Positions 7,693-15,154 of a DNA stretch of 15,154 nt are shown in pieces. A model generated the notes under the pieces. It saw only the letters and a list, made by a program, of their open reading frames with translations. It searched no databases and had not been told where the DNA came from. This DNA comes from Balneolaceae bacterium. GTDB taxonomy: Bacteria > Bacteroidota > Rhodothermia > Balneolales > Balneolaceae. Each line of letters starts with the position of its first letter. The first letter of the stretch is position 1. The translations under genes were made by a program, and so were the position numbers. The stretch is from positions 1-15,154 of the forward strand of contig SLKH01000330.1 of the NCBI GenBank assembly GCA_007134665.1. Reading direction: 5' to 3'.

Positions 7693-7752
7693 AACTGTGA
7701 CATACAGTTGTCATTACTGCCATTTATATTCAGTGTATCAGTATTCACTGAA
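7693..7752. promoter_or_regulatory. Two dyad elements in the leader of the nuclease-ligase pair
   Basis: The first element has two overlapping, mutually exclusive dyads: AACTGT/ACAGTT (7693-7709) and TGACA/TGTCA (7698-7713). The second is TTCAGTG (7729-7735) with CACTGAA (7746-7752), and inner A-T pairs make 9 of 10 positions symmetric around a CAGT loop. It ends 23 bp before the start codon of the nuclease gene. They could be operators or mRNA hairpins controlling the two-gene unit. No clear -35/-10 pair was found next to them. Confidence 0.4.
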
Positions 7753-7775
7753 CTTAAAACTAAAGTGCAAACAGA

Positions 7776-8738
7776 TTGATCCGGTTTCAAAAAACATCAA
7801 ACAGCGGTTTCTATTTACCAGATCATAAACTGGCTTTAGATTGCAGTCATAAAGAAGCGAATTATTTTTTCATCTCTCACGCCCACAGTGATCATATGCC
7901 ACAAAACCGGAAAACTCCTGTTTACTGTACCCGTCCAACTTTAAAATTCATGCAAGAAAGGGGGTATAAAGGAAAAGCTGATATTCTCAATTTCTTTGAA
8001 CCACTTAATCTTGGTTCAGTAAGAGTCACGTTATATCCTGCAGGACATATACTCGGATCTTCCATGATTTTTATCGAATCAGACGAAGGAACCCTGCTTT
8101 ACACAGGAGATTGTAAAACACCTCCCTCCCCGGCTTCAGAAGGGTTCAGTTTGCCTGAAAATATCAATCATTTAATAATCGAAGGTACATTTGGACTCCC
8201 CATTTATCGCTGGAAACCTATGGAAGAGATCTCAGCCGAGATTCGAAATTTCACAAACAGAACATTGAATGAAAATTGTACTCCCGTTTTCCTGGCATAT
8301 AACCTGGGTAAAGCACAGGAAATCATGCATCTCCTGGCACCATTAAAGCACGCTGTTCAAATTCATAAAGATGGCTACAAACTTTGCAGTGTATACGAAG
8401 ATGAAGGAATCAATTTAGGAAGTTATGAAGAGTATAATGCCGAAACTGGTGCAGGCAAAATCCTGATCACACCCTCAACCGCACTTTCAAAGGGATTTGC
8501 ATCCGAAATCAGTAATAAGAAGATTGCTTATTGTTCAGGATGGGCAGCTGTTGAGCTGAACCGAAACAGATCGAGTGCAGATTATTGGATTACTCTTTCT
8601 GATCATCTCGATTTTTTTGAATTGATTAACGTCTGCAAACAGATCTCACCTGAAAAAGTGACGATCACACATTCACCAAATCCCGAAGTTATACTACACT
8701 ATCTCAGTAACCTTGGCATCAATGCAGAGGCAGTATGA
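7776..8738 (+). CDS. Metallo-beta-lactamase-fold DNA exonuclease, DNA-ligase-associated type
   Basis: This 320-residue protein belongs to the MBL/beta-CASP-like nucleases found next to ATP-dependent DNA ligases in many bacteria and thought to process DNA ends. The metal-binding set appears complete: HAHSDH (35-40), PAGHILGS with His91, LYTGDCK with Asp112, LSDHLDF with His277, and THSPNP with His299. IEGTFG (135-140) and CSGWAA are further family-like stretches. Translation must begin before HAHSDH. The only initiator between the upstream in-frame stop (7761) and that motif is TTG at 7776, which gives the normal family N-terminus (strand with GFYLPDHKLALD). The stop codon overlaps the ligase-like start by 4 bp (ATGA), which suggests translational coupling. 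Nuclease activity is inferred from retained ligands; the function with this unusual partner is unknown. Confidence 0.88.
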   Translation: MIRFQKTSNSGFYLPDHKLALDCSHKEANYFFISHAHSDHMPQNRKTPVYCTRPTLKFMQERGYKGKADILNFFEPLNLGSVRVTLYPAGHILGSSMIFIESDEGTLLYTGDCKTPPSPASEGFSLPENINHLIIEGTFGLPIYRWKPMEEISAEIRNFTNRTLNENCTPVFLAYNLGKAQEIMHLLAPLKHAVQIHKDGYKLCSVYEDEGINLGSYEEYNAETGAGKILITPSTALSKGFASEISNKKIAYCSGWAAVELNRNRSSADYWITLSDHLDFFELINVCKQISPEKVTITHSPNPEVILHYLSNLGINAEAV

Positions 8739-10444
8739 GTCGTACAGCAACATTCGCAAAACTCTGTAAAACGGTTCAGGAAATTCGCAGATACAGAGAT
8801 TATTCTGATACGGTCAGATACTTATCTGACTATTTTCAGAGCTTGAAAAGCACTGAAGATCTCGATCTTGCTTTAAGGTTTCTCCTGGAAGGTGCCTTTC
8901 CATCTCATTCAGGAATACAGACATCAACCAGTAGTTATACCATCTCCACCGCTGCTGCAAAGTTCTGTGATATTGATTATCAGCTTGTATTCAAACCGTG
9001 CCGAAAAGCTGCCGGAGATACTCCCGAGACGATTAAAATGCTGCTGGAGAATATCGAGGAATCGCGTAAGAAGAGAGAGCCCCAGGAACAAACCCTGCAG
9101 GAGATCATGAACCTCATCAATAAATTAAATCAGGTAAACAGCCGCAATGACAAACACCAGATACTGGCCACGGCATGGATGAAAATGTTGCCTGTTGAAA
9201 TAAAGTATTTCTCTCTATTACTTCTGAAAAAATCTCTCCTCGAAAGCCCGGATACGAAACCTGTTTTATCAGCAATTGCTGAAGCATATGAAATCGAATA
9301 CGAAAAAGTCCGGTTTGTTCATATGGCCACCGGGTCAGTTGGCAGGACGGCAGTATTTGCAATGGAAAACAGGCTGAATGAAGCACCGTTTCAGCTATTT
9401 CATCCGAAGCCTTATATGCTTGCCTCTCATATAGATGACTTTGACTATAAATTTGAAGGTTCAGATAAATATGTCGCCGAACCCGAACTTGATGGATTAC
9501 GAAGCCAAATCCATATCGATAAAAACAGTGTAAAAATATTCTCAGGGAAACGAACAGACATCACGAATTTTTTTCCTGAAGTAGTTCGATTTTTCAAAAA
9601 TAAAAACCTTCCACCGGTAATTCTTGACGGTGTTCTCTGTGTTTATCAGAATGAATGTATTCACCCTTCAGAACTACTCAGAAAAAGGTTAAATCATAAA
9701 AAATCTGAAAGTTTCACGGCAGATAAATTACCGGTACTATTCATTTCATTTGATTTATTATTCTTTGATAATAAAGCCCTCTTCGGGGAAGAACTCTTCA
9801 GACGCAGACAGTTACTTGAAAAGCTGGCAAACAATTATAAGCTGGCAATAACAAAACAGAATGTATTTACCGGCCAGCAGGATTTGATCAAACTTTTTAA
9901 TCGTTCTGTCTCTCTCGGTAATAAAGGTTTAATCATCAAACAAAAAAATAGTACCTATGAATACGGGGAGCGTAGTATTTCATGGATGAAAATGAAAAGT
10001 TCTAAAAGTACACTGAATGCTGTGATCATGTACGCTCACAGAAGTAATCATCGAGAAAGTGTAGAATTTCCGGAATTTACAGCAGGGATCTCGGTAAAAA
10101 ACGATCAACGATACCAGGAAGATTTCATTCCAATAGGAAAAATCATGAACAATTTACCTGATGATGAAACAGAACCTTTAAATAAAAAAACGAATGAATT
10201 GATTGTTGAACGCTATGGGCCAACACTCGGATTGATCCCTGGCCTGGTAGCAGAAATCAAATATGATCACATTCAGGTAAATAATCGAACCAAGGCTGGT
10301 TATAAACTCTATTCCCCCAAATTATGTAGAATCCGATGGGACCTCAGCCCTGATGATGCCTCCACCCTGTCGGACATTGAAAGAATGTACCATGAAGAAA
10401 TAAGTCATTCCACGAACATAACTTCAGCAATAACAGGCAGATGA
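8735..10444 (+). CDS. ATP-dependent DNA-ligase-like protein with degenerate active site (putative pseudo-ligase)
   Basis: The 569-residue protein has the LigB-type layout: N-terminal DNA-binding domain (about 1-215), nucleotidyltransferase domain (220-425) and OB-fold (430-555). Matching stretches are FHPKPYMLA (222-230), FFPEVV (279-284), HPSELLRKRL (310-319), FDLLFFD (339-345), WMKMK (motif V, 417-421) and GYKLYSPKLCRIRWD (522-536). The key residues differ. Motif I reads AEPELDGLR, so Glu251 (GAA, 9485-9487) replaces the lysine that becomes adenylylated. Motif III reads LDGV, with Val300 instead of Glu. Motif IV reads NKGLIIK, with Lys397 instead of Glu. The FSR motif is FSG, and motif VI has YSPK for RFPR and DL for DK. 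The frame is open throughout, so this is not a simple pseudogene. Ligase catalysis is unlikely; DNA binding or a scaffold role for the nuclease is inferred. Sampled lines look more A+T-rich than the AsmA gene. Its last 40 bp overlap the opposing gene. Confidence 0.85.
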   Translation: MSRTATFAKLCKTVQEIRRYRDYSDTVRYLSDYFQSLKSTEDLDLALRFLLEGAFPSHSGIQTSTSSYTISTAAAKFCDIDYQLVFKPCRKAAGDTPETIKMLLENIEESRKKREPQEQTLQEIMNLINKLNQVNSRNDKHQILATAWMKMLPVEIKYFSLLLLKKSLLESPDTKPVLSAIAEAYEIEYEKVRFVHMATGSVGRTAVFAMENRLNEAPFQLFHPKPYMLASHIDDFDYKFEGSDKYVAEPELDGLRSQIHIDKNSVKIFSGKRTDITNFFPEVVRFFKNKNLPPVILDGVLCVYQNECIHPSELLRKRLNHKKSESFTADKLPVLFISFDLLFFDNKALFGEELFRRRQLLEKLANNYKLAITKQNVFTGQQDLIKLFNRSVSLGNKGLIIKQKNSTYEYGERSISWMKMKSSKSTLNAVIMYAHRSNHRESVEFPEFTAGISVKNDQRYQEDFIPIGKIMNNLPDDETEPLNKKTNELIVERYGPTLGLIPGLVAEIKYDHIQVNNRTKAGYKLYSPKLCRIRWDLSPDDASTLSDIERMYHEEISHSTNITSAITGR

Positions 10445-11286
10445 TCTGAAGGATAATAACCATTCCGGAAATGACCCAGTATCGCATGGTTTAAAACTCT
10501 GACATTTTCAGAAACAAAAATGTAGTCTATTCGTCTTTGTTCAACTCCGCTTTTTACTTCAAAGCCTTCGAAAGTAAAGAGTGGGCCGACATGTGGATTT
10601 TCCGAATGATAAAAAGCATCTCTCAATGGCGGGTTCCCCATGGTGAGGATCTCATATACTGGATTATCTTCCCTGACATTAAAATCACCCAGAACAAAAT
10701 AGTTTCCGTCTGAAGCCAGTTCTTCAATCTTCTGCTTGATGATCCTGGCACTCTCCTCTCTTGCAGTCTGTCCGATATGATCAAAATGGGTATTAAAAAC
10801 ATAGAATTCTCTGCCGGTTGTTTTGTCTCTGAACTTGCCGAAAGTCAGAACTCTTGGAAGAGCTGCATCCCACGACCGGCTCGGTTCATCCGGTGTTTCT
10901 GATAACCAAATCGTTTGTCCTGTCCCTTCAATCAGCTCAAACCTTACAGTGTTGTAATGCAGCGATGACAACTCACCTGCTCTGTCACCATCATCCCTGC
11001 CAACTCCTATCCAGTCATATTCTTCAAGCTCGTCATCAAGATATTCTACCTGGTGTATTAACCCTTCCTGTTGACCAAAAAAATCCGGCGCATAAAACCT
11101 GATCAGTGCAGCGACATGCTCTTTCCGGTTATCCCATGCATTTATCCCGTCATTCGGATTATCAAACCGTAGATTATAGGACATAAGGGATATCGAATCT
11201 TCCTGCTGGGCAGACTGATGCCTTTCATGGGCACATCCTGCTACAATAGATACAAGTAAAAGTAAAGTTAAACCTGTTTTTATCAT
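10405..11286 (-). CDS. Endonuclease/exonuclease/phosphatase-fold lipoprotein
   Basis: The 293-residue product carries a clear lipoprotein signal, with a hydrophobic core and VAGC lipobox (Cys18). It is therefore an Lgt substrate and sits outside the cytoplasm. All EEP motifs are present: MSYNLRFDN, QQEG with the metal-binding Glu, NTHFDH, GDFNV, DYIFVS, and the terminal SDHLPV. EEP enzymes are Mg-dependent phosphodiesterases or phosphatases acting on nucleic acids, sphingomyelin or phosphoinositides. The exported form argues against DNA repair and for scavenging or lipid/nucleotide hydrolysis; the substrate cannot be told. The ATG at 11286 begins the signal peptide, and the 74 codons upstream in the same frame are dismissed. 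It follows the protease-propeller-barrel gene in the same direction after 76 bp and may be co-transcribed. Its 3' end overlaps the ligase-like gene by 40 bp. Confidence 0.9.
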   Translation of the reverse strand: MIKTGLTLLLLVSIVAGCAHERHQSAQQEDSISLMSYNLRFDNPNDGINAWDNRKEHVAALIRFYAPDFFGQQEGLIHQVEYLDDELEEYDWIGVGRDDGDRAGELSSLHYNTVRFELIEGTGQTIWLSETPDEPSRSWDAALPRVLTFGKFRDKTTGREFYVFNTHFDHIGQTAREESARIIKQKIEELASDGNYFVLGDFNVREDNPVYEILTMGNPPLRDAFYHSENPHVGPLFTFEGFEVKSGVEQRRIDYIFVSENVRVLNHAILGHFRNGYYPSDHLPVIAEVMFVE

Positions 11287-11362
11287 GAATGATATTATTG
11301 ATTTAAAAAATAAGTTAAGGAATACATTAAGCAATACACTCCAAAGAATCACCTTTCTTAAA

Positions 11363-14287
11363 TTAAAACGGAACACTTGCTCTGATACGGTAATATATTT
11401 TATAATCCCTCTCGAAAAGTTCATTGTAAGGTTGTGCGATACCGACCGAGTGTACAAACCTGAGGGGCCCCAACCCGACAATATTCTTGATTTCTGTTCC
11501 AAAACCAAGCCTGCGATCCGAGATATTCTCTGTCTCGGAGACAGTCACATCCCACACACTCCCGGCATCTGTAAAAAGAGCAAGGGAAGTCGGGCCGAAA
11601 CGCAGAAAGCCCAGGATCGATGTATTCAGAGATGGCAAAAATGGAGCTCTGTATTCGATGGATCCAAAAGCAACCTGTCGTCCGGCAATCAGACTCCTGT
11701 AACCTCTTACGCGTTCTGTTTGAACGGATTGTAATGTTTCAAATCCCGGATCAACCGGAAGGCCGATATTGTCAATCCTGGAAAACCCGATATAATCCTG
11801 TGGCAGCGGATCCCCGGTTTGGAACTGAAACCTGCCTGTTAAAAAGATCCGGTGAATTCCTGTTAGTTCAATGATTGTATAAGCCCCGGCATCTAACGTT
11901 AAAAAGGCTGTATCAGCACCAAAGAACCTTTCTGATCCTTTAACACTCACCTGCAAGCCATATCCGTCAACAGGATGAAGCATATTTCGATAGTAAGGCC
12001 TCTCTTTTTTGAGAATCCAGGAGGCTCTCAGGTCGAACTGCCTGGCTTTGGCCGGCTCAGGAAGTGAAACAGGAAAATCAACATTCCGCAGAGTAAAAGG
12101 ATCAATCGACACATACCGAAGGCCTGAACCAATCCAGCTTTCGCGATAAGGAGCTTCAAACCGGTCAAGAGGCCATCGAACAGACATATCAGCACCGGTC
12201 AGATTATCTAAGAGCAAACTTCTACCATAAAAACGGGCCGGGCCCGGCACCCTGAACGCACTTAACGTGATTGTGGGATACAACTGGTTATTGATATATG
12301 AAAATAACCCATAACTGTTAGACAGATCACCAAATGAGAGGAGTCCTGCAGCCAGGAACAGATGTTTGGCAAGTGGTTCAGCCCAGGTGGTAACCCCGAA
12401 TAAGCCATAATCATCAGGGCCGGCATAATACGGTAATGCAAGTGATACAACATGCGTGATATGATTCCAGGACCTGTAATCGTATCGCTGTTCGATCAGG
12501 CTTTCATCAGGGTCAATTTGCCAGGGTATGATAGTTGGCGGTTCATGTTTTCTCCATGTCGTATAAGCTTCTGTGATTTCAGGGTCAATGCGTTCCGATT
12601 GCATCCCTGCATCGACTAAGTATATATGCTCGCGTCTCTTCGTTTCAGTTGCTTTGATCACCAGCTTTTCCGTTTCAAGAGTATCTGATTGACCTAACCA
12701 GTCGAAAGCCTCTCCGCCGGTAAACAGGTTTGTAACGCGACGGGTACTGCCAGTTTCCAAATCGGTAACAAATACATTCGGCACCTCATCCCTTAATGAG
12801 GTAAATGCAATACTGTTGCCATCCGGACTGACCAGGGGCATTCGGTTATCAGTTTTCCCGTCATCAATGACCCATTCACTTCCAATATACGGATCATGAA
12901 TCACCAGGTATCGGTCACCATTTATATCAAAACGCTGGAATACCAATTCATCCCTTTGCCAATTCCAGACAAGATTTATAACCTGGACGTCTCCTTCATG
13001 ACTCGTAACCCTTTCTTCGAGTCCGGTATCAAAATTATATTTAAAAATATTTCCCGTACCCCCCTCATTGACGATGTATGCAACCTGAGTCCCATCCGGG
13101 CTAAATGCCGGTGAAACCGCTCGTCTGCTAAATGTCAATTGCTCTTCATTGAATCCATCCAGATCAAGCAGAAAAACATCATTTAGCAGTGAACTCTGAT
13201 CTCCCCTCACCGTTCTTGAATATGCAATAAAATTTCCATCCGGGCTCCAGGTTATATCGTTCTTTATATTTCCATCAGCAGCAACCTGTGATGCCCTGAC
13301 CGTGTCATTATCAACGATATATAACCTGCGAACCGGCCGCTGAAGAGAGGGCAGGGACAAGACCGCTATCCTGGACTGATCGGGACTATACTTCACATCA
13401 TAGTAGTATTGCCCCGGCAGATTTTCAGGGTCAGCTCCCAAAGAGTCTACCCGGCCCATTTGAGATGCAAGCGTATTGTAGTATATGTTGACGTGTTTTC
13501 TCCATTCTTCATAGAATTCAGAATAGGATTTGTCAATGGTTTTTCGGAAAGCACGATCATGATCGTGATAAGTAAATAATCCCAGAGCTGATTCTCTCTG
13601 AGCCAGCATTTCAGCCAGTGTAGTATCTCCATACATTTCTGAAAAATAACGGACCTGCGAGTTTCCGGATGCATAGAGCAGGCGCTGGTTAAAGAGCGAT
13701 TGCCCGTCTGTATAGGATGGGCGGCTGTCAAAAATGGCTGTCCGCAGCCACCGGTCACCTCTCTGTGAGTCCCACTTTTCTGTTTGATATTGAGCTAACC
13801 CTTCCGTCCAGATACCCGGGGTTGGATCACCGATCACATAATTCAGAAGTCCAAGGTTTGTTCTTGTCGCTTCAAAATGAAAGATGTGTGCCAGTTCATG
13901 GGCGATAACTTTACGAAGCCACTTTTCAGAACCGGTCCAAAGTTCAGCATATTCATTCAACCCAACCCAGATATTTGTGTAGCCATTACCAATCGGGACT
14001 GCAAAACCGTTGTTTATTTCATCTTCATCAGATAAATAGATACGTATTTTATCTTCAAATTCAACATTCAGGTTTTTGGAAAGCGCCCGATAACTTTCCT
14101 CTGCAATAGCTGCAGCATCCGCTTCAATTCCCGCTAACCTCTCAGGGTACATAATTTTGAAGTGTGCTGTCTCTGCAACCTGCCAGTTCAGATAAGGATG
14201 GTTTCTGCCATTGAAACTGTTAAATCCTTGTGCAACCAGGTCAGTAGAAAATAAAATCAAGATCAGGGTCAATAAAACGTTTCTCAT
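11363..14287 (-). CDS. Peptidase MA / WD40-like propeller / outer-membrane beta-barrel fusion protein
   Basis: The 974-residue protein has three parts. A signal peptide (1-20, cleavage near VAQ) precedes a gluzincin metalloprotease domain (about 30-275) with HELAH (130-134) and a downstream WTEGLAQY supplying Glu162, as in the peptidase MA family. Residues about 295-560 form a TolB-like propeller with repeated SPDG motifs at WSPDG, FSPDG and VSPDG (347-351, 395-399, 487-490). The rest (about 610-974) resembles a surface-antigen/BamA-type barrel, rich in alternating strands and ending in RIRASVPF with a terminal Phe. It is probably an outer-membrane protein exposing or holding a protease; the target is unknown. 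All metal ligands and the catalytic Glu131 are present. The ATG at 14287 directly starts the signal peptide. It is divergent from the glycosylase gene and lies upstream of the EEP lipoprotein gene. Confidence 0.85.
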   Translation of the reverse strand: MRNVLLTLILILFSTDLVAQGFNSFNGRNHPYLNWQVAETAHFKIMYPERLAGIEADAAAIAEESYRALSKNLNVEFEDKIRIYLSDEDEINNGFAVPIGNGYTNIWVGLNEYAELWTGSEKWLRKVIAHELAHIFHFEATRTNLGLLNYVIGDPTPGIWTEGLAQYQTEKWDSQRGDRWLRTAIFDSRPSYTDGQSLFNQRLLYASGNSQVRYFSEMYGDTTLAEMLAQRESALGLFTYHDHDRAFRKTIDKSYSEFYEEWRKHVNIYYNTLASQMGRVDSLGADPENLPGQYYYDVKYSPDQSRIAVLSLPSLQRPVRRLYIVDNDTVRASQVAADGNIKNDITWSPDGNFIAYSRTVRGDQSSLLNDVFLLDLDGFNEEQLTFSRRAVSPAFSPDGTQVAYIVNEGGTGNIFKYNFDTGLEERVTSHEGDVQVINLVWNWQRDELVFQRFDINGDRYLVIHDPYIGSEWVIDDGKTDNRMPLVSPDGNSIAFTSLRDEVPNVFVTDLETGSTRRVTNLFTGGEAFDWLGQSDTLETEKLVIKATETKRREHIYLVDAGMQSERIDPEITEAYTTWRKHEPPTIIPWQIDPDESLIEQRYDYRSWNHITHVVSLALPYYAGPDDYGLFGVTTWAEPLAKHLFLAAGLLSFGDLSNSYGLFSYINNQLYPTITLSAFRVPGPARFYGRSLLLDNLTGADMSVRWPLDRFEAPYRESWIGSGLRYVSIDPFTLRNVDFPVSLPEPAKARQFDLRASWILKKERPYYRNMLHPVDGYGLQVSVKGSERFFGADTAFLTLDAGAYTIIELTGIHRIFLTGRFQFQTGDPLPQDYIGFSRIDNIGLPVDPGFETLQSVQTERVRGYRSLIAGRQVAFGSIEYRAPFLPSLNTSILGFLRFGPTSLALFTDAGSVWDVTVSETENISDRRLGFGTEIKNIVGLGPLRFVHSVGIAQPYNELFERDYKIYYRIRASVPF

Positions 14288-14501
14288 GCTGACTAATGGA
14301 TTCGGCCAAATTCATGATTATTTGATACTGCATTTTCGCAAAAGACAGACTCTTTGAATATATGAGAAAAAAAGAGGAATGGAACAGTAATGATTATTCG
14401 ACTGACTCTATCATTAAGAAGTGACTTCCTGAAGAATCATCTTTCATCTTGACTGTCTAAATAATAAACTTGAACATTAATATTCACTGCAATTTTTACT
14501 G

Positions 14502-15154
14502 ATGACTACCTGGTCACTGAAATCCATACCTCCACACGACTGGTATATATGCCTGGACATCGATCCGTATTTTGATCATGAACATAATCCGGAAGAAATT
14601 ATTCATAACGGGTTTACCAGGCCCATGCCCCTTGATAACAGAGACGTTGTCGTGACCACTCATTTTAATGGTGATGTAGAAAAGCCGGTTTTCCACTTTG
14701 AAACCATTGAAGATTTAGCAGAAGGTGAGGTTGATCAGGCAAACAGAATTTTATCCAGGATTTTCGGAATCAACCTGGATCTTCGTCCATTTTACGACCA
14801 GGCAGAAAATGATCCACTTCTCGGGCCTCTCATGAAAGAATATTATGGTTTAAAAAGAATGAGCCGTGCAACCCTCTTCGATGACATTGTTAACCGGGTA
14901 ATTCAAATGAGATTATCTCATAAGCCAACAGCAAAAAAAATGGTTTATAAAGTGAGGGAGCGATACGGAGCTCACCTGGTTTTCCGGGGAGAAACATTAC
15001 CGGCATGGCCCCGCCCCCATCAGCTTGCCAAAGCTGACCCTGCACAAATACGCAGATTGGGCCCTACCCTGAGAAAAGGTGAGTATATTACCGGTTTGGC
15101 TCAGGATATCATTGCAGGAGAAATTGATATCAGTTGGCTTGATACCGATGCAGA
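14502..15154 (+). CDS. HhH-GPD DNA glycosylase, AlkA-like (3' end beyond the window)
   Basis: An open frame runs from the ATG at 14502 to the window end (217 codons) without a stop, so the gene is partial. The N-terminal part (MTTWSLKSIPP onward, residues 1 to about 80) fits the AlkA N-terminal beta domain, which ends in a FETIEDL-like strand. The HhH-GPD helical domain follows: RILSRIFGINLDL, an LFDDIVNRVIQMRLS stretch where family members usually read IxxQQxS, then RERYG, and LGPTLRKGEYITGLAQDI. The helix-hairpin-helix motif and catalytic Asp would lie past 15154 and cannot be checked. The enzyme would excise alkylated bases in base-excision repair. No Shine-Dalgarno is present. The upstream 214-bp divergent region has a TTGACT at 14449 without a good -10. 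Confidence 0.8.
   Translation, partial: MTTWSLKSIPPHDWYICLDIDPYFDHEHNPEEIIHNGFTRPMPLDNRDVVVTTHFNGDVEKPVFHFETIEDLAEGEVDQANRILSRIFGINLDLRPFYDQAENDPLLGPLMKEYYGLKRMSRATLFDDIVNRVIQMRLSHKPTAKKMVYKVRERYGAHLVFRGETLPAWPRPHQLAKADPAQIRRLGPTLRKGEYITGLAQDIIAGEIDISWLDTDA

Noticed and set aside
8735..10444. Calling the ligase-like gene a plain pseudogene or a functional ligase
   Set aside because: The frame is open and the structural motifs conserved, so it is not an ordinary pseudogene. The missing lysine and glutamates argue against a functional ligase.
11287..11508. 74-codon N-terminal extension of the EEP lipoprotein
   Set aside because: It runs into the upstream gene and would bury a perfect lipoprotein signal; the ATG at 11286 starts that signal.
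14314..14401. Direct repeat ATGATTATT[T/C]GA at 14314-14325 and 14390-14401
   Set aside because: Short, A+T-rich and in an A+T-rich spacer; chance occurrence is plausible and nothing links it to a promoter.
1..15154. Search for CRISPR arrays, tRNAs, insertion sequences, att sites and phage genes
   Set aside because: No regularly spaced repeats, cloverleaf patterns, transposase motifs or terminal inverted repeats were seen by eye.

Overview
The window looks like chromosomal DNA from a Bacteroidota-related lineage, most plausibly Balneolota/Rhodothermota. This is inferred from family content and gene style: a NamZ/DUF1343 lipoprotein, a very long AsmA-family protein, an Lgt with an extra N-terminal membrane segment, a Porin_O_P-type porin and a peptidase-propeller-barrel fusion. 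There are almost no Shine-Dalgarno sequences, and most genes stand alone in divergent or convergent pairs. No tRNA, rRNA, CRISPR array, insertion sequence or phage gene was seen.

Layout. Positions 1-7100 hold envelope genes: a NamZ-like peptidoglycan hydrolase (minus), a divergent AsmA-family protein (plus), a 358-bp spacer containing a terminator, a repeated operator-like motif and a candidate structured RNA, then lgt (plus) and a convergent porin gene (minus). Positions 7153-7644 encode a small four-helix membrane protein. Positions 7776-10444 are a two-gene unit: a metallo-beta-lactamase (MBL) nuclease of the DNA-ligase-associated type, overlapping by 4 bp with an ATP-dependent DNA-ligase-like protein. 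Positions 10405-14287 on the minus strand hold a peptidase MA / WD40-like propeller / beta-barrel fusion followed by a lipoprotein of the endonuclease/exonuclease/phosphatase (EEP) fold. The window ends inside a plus-strand HhH-GPD (AlkA-like) DNA glycosylase gene.

How the genes fit together. Lgt attaches the diacylglyceryl group to prolipoproteins, and two neighbours carry lipoprotein-like signals: the EEP protein (clear lipobox) and the NamZ-like protein (atypical lipobox). AsmA, porin and the protease-barrel protein point to outer-membrane upkeep. The MBL-ligase pair and the glycosylase are DNA-repair type genes.

Main discovery candidate. The DNA-ligase-like protein is full length with an intact frame and clear colinear ligase motifs, but the nucleophilic lysine of motif I is Glu, the motif III Glu is Val, the motif IV Glu is Lys, and motif VI is eroded. 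Its MBL partner keeps all its metal ligands. This suggests a non-catalytic 'pseudo-ligase' paired with an active nuclease. A second candidate is the set of five nested RNA helices between AsmA and lgt.
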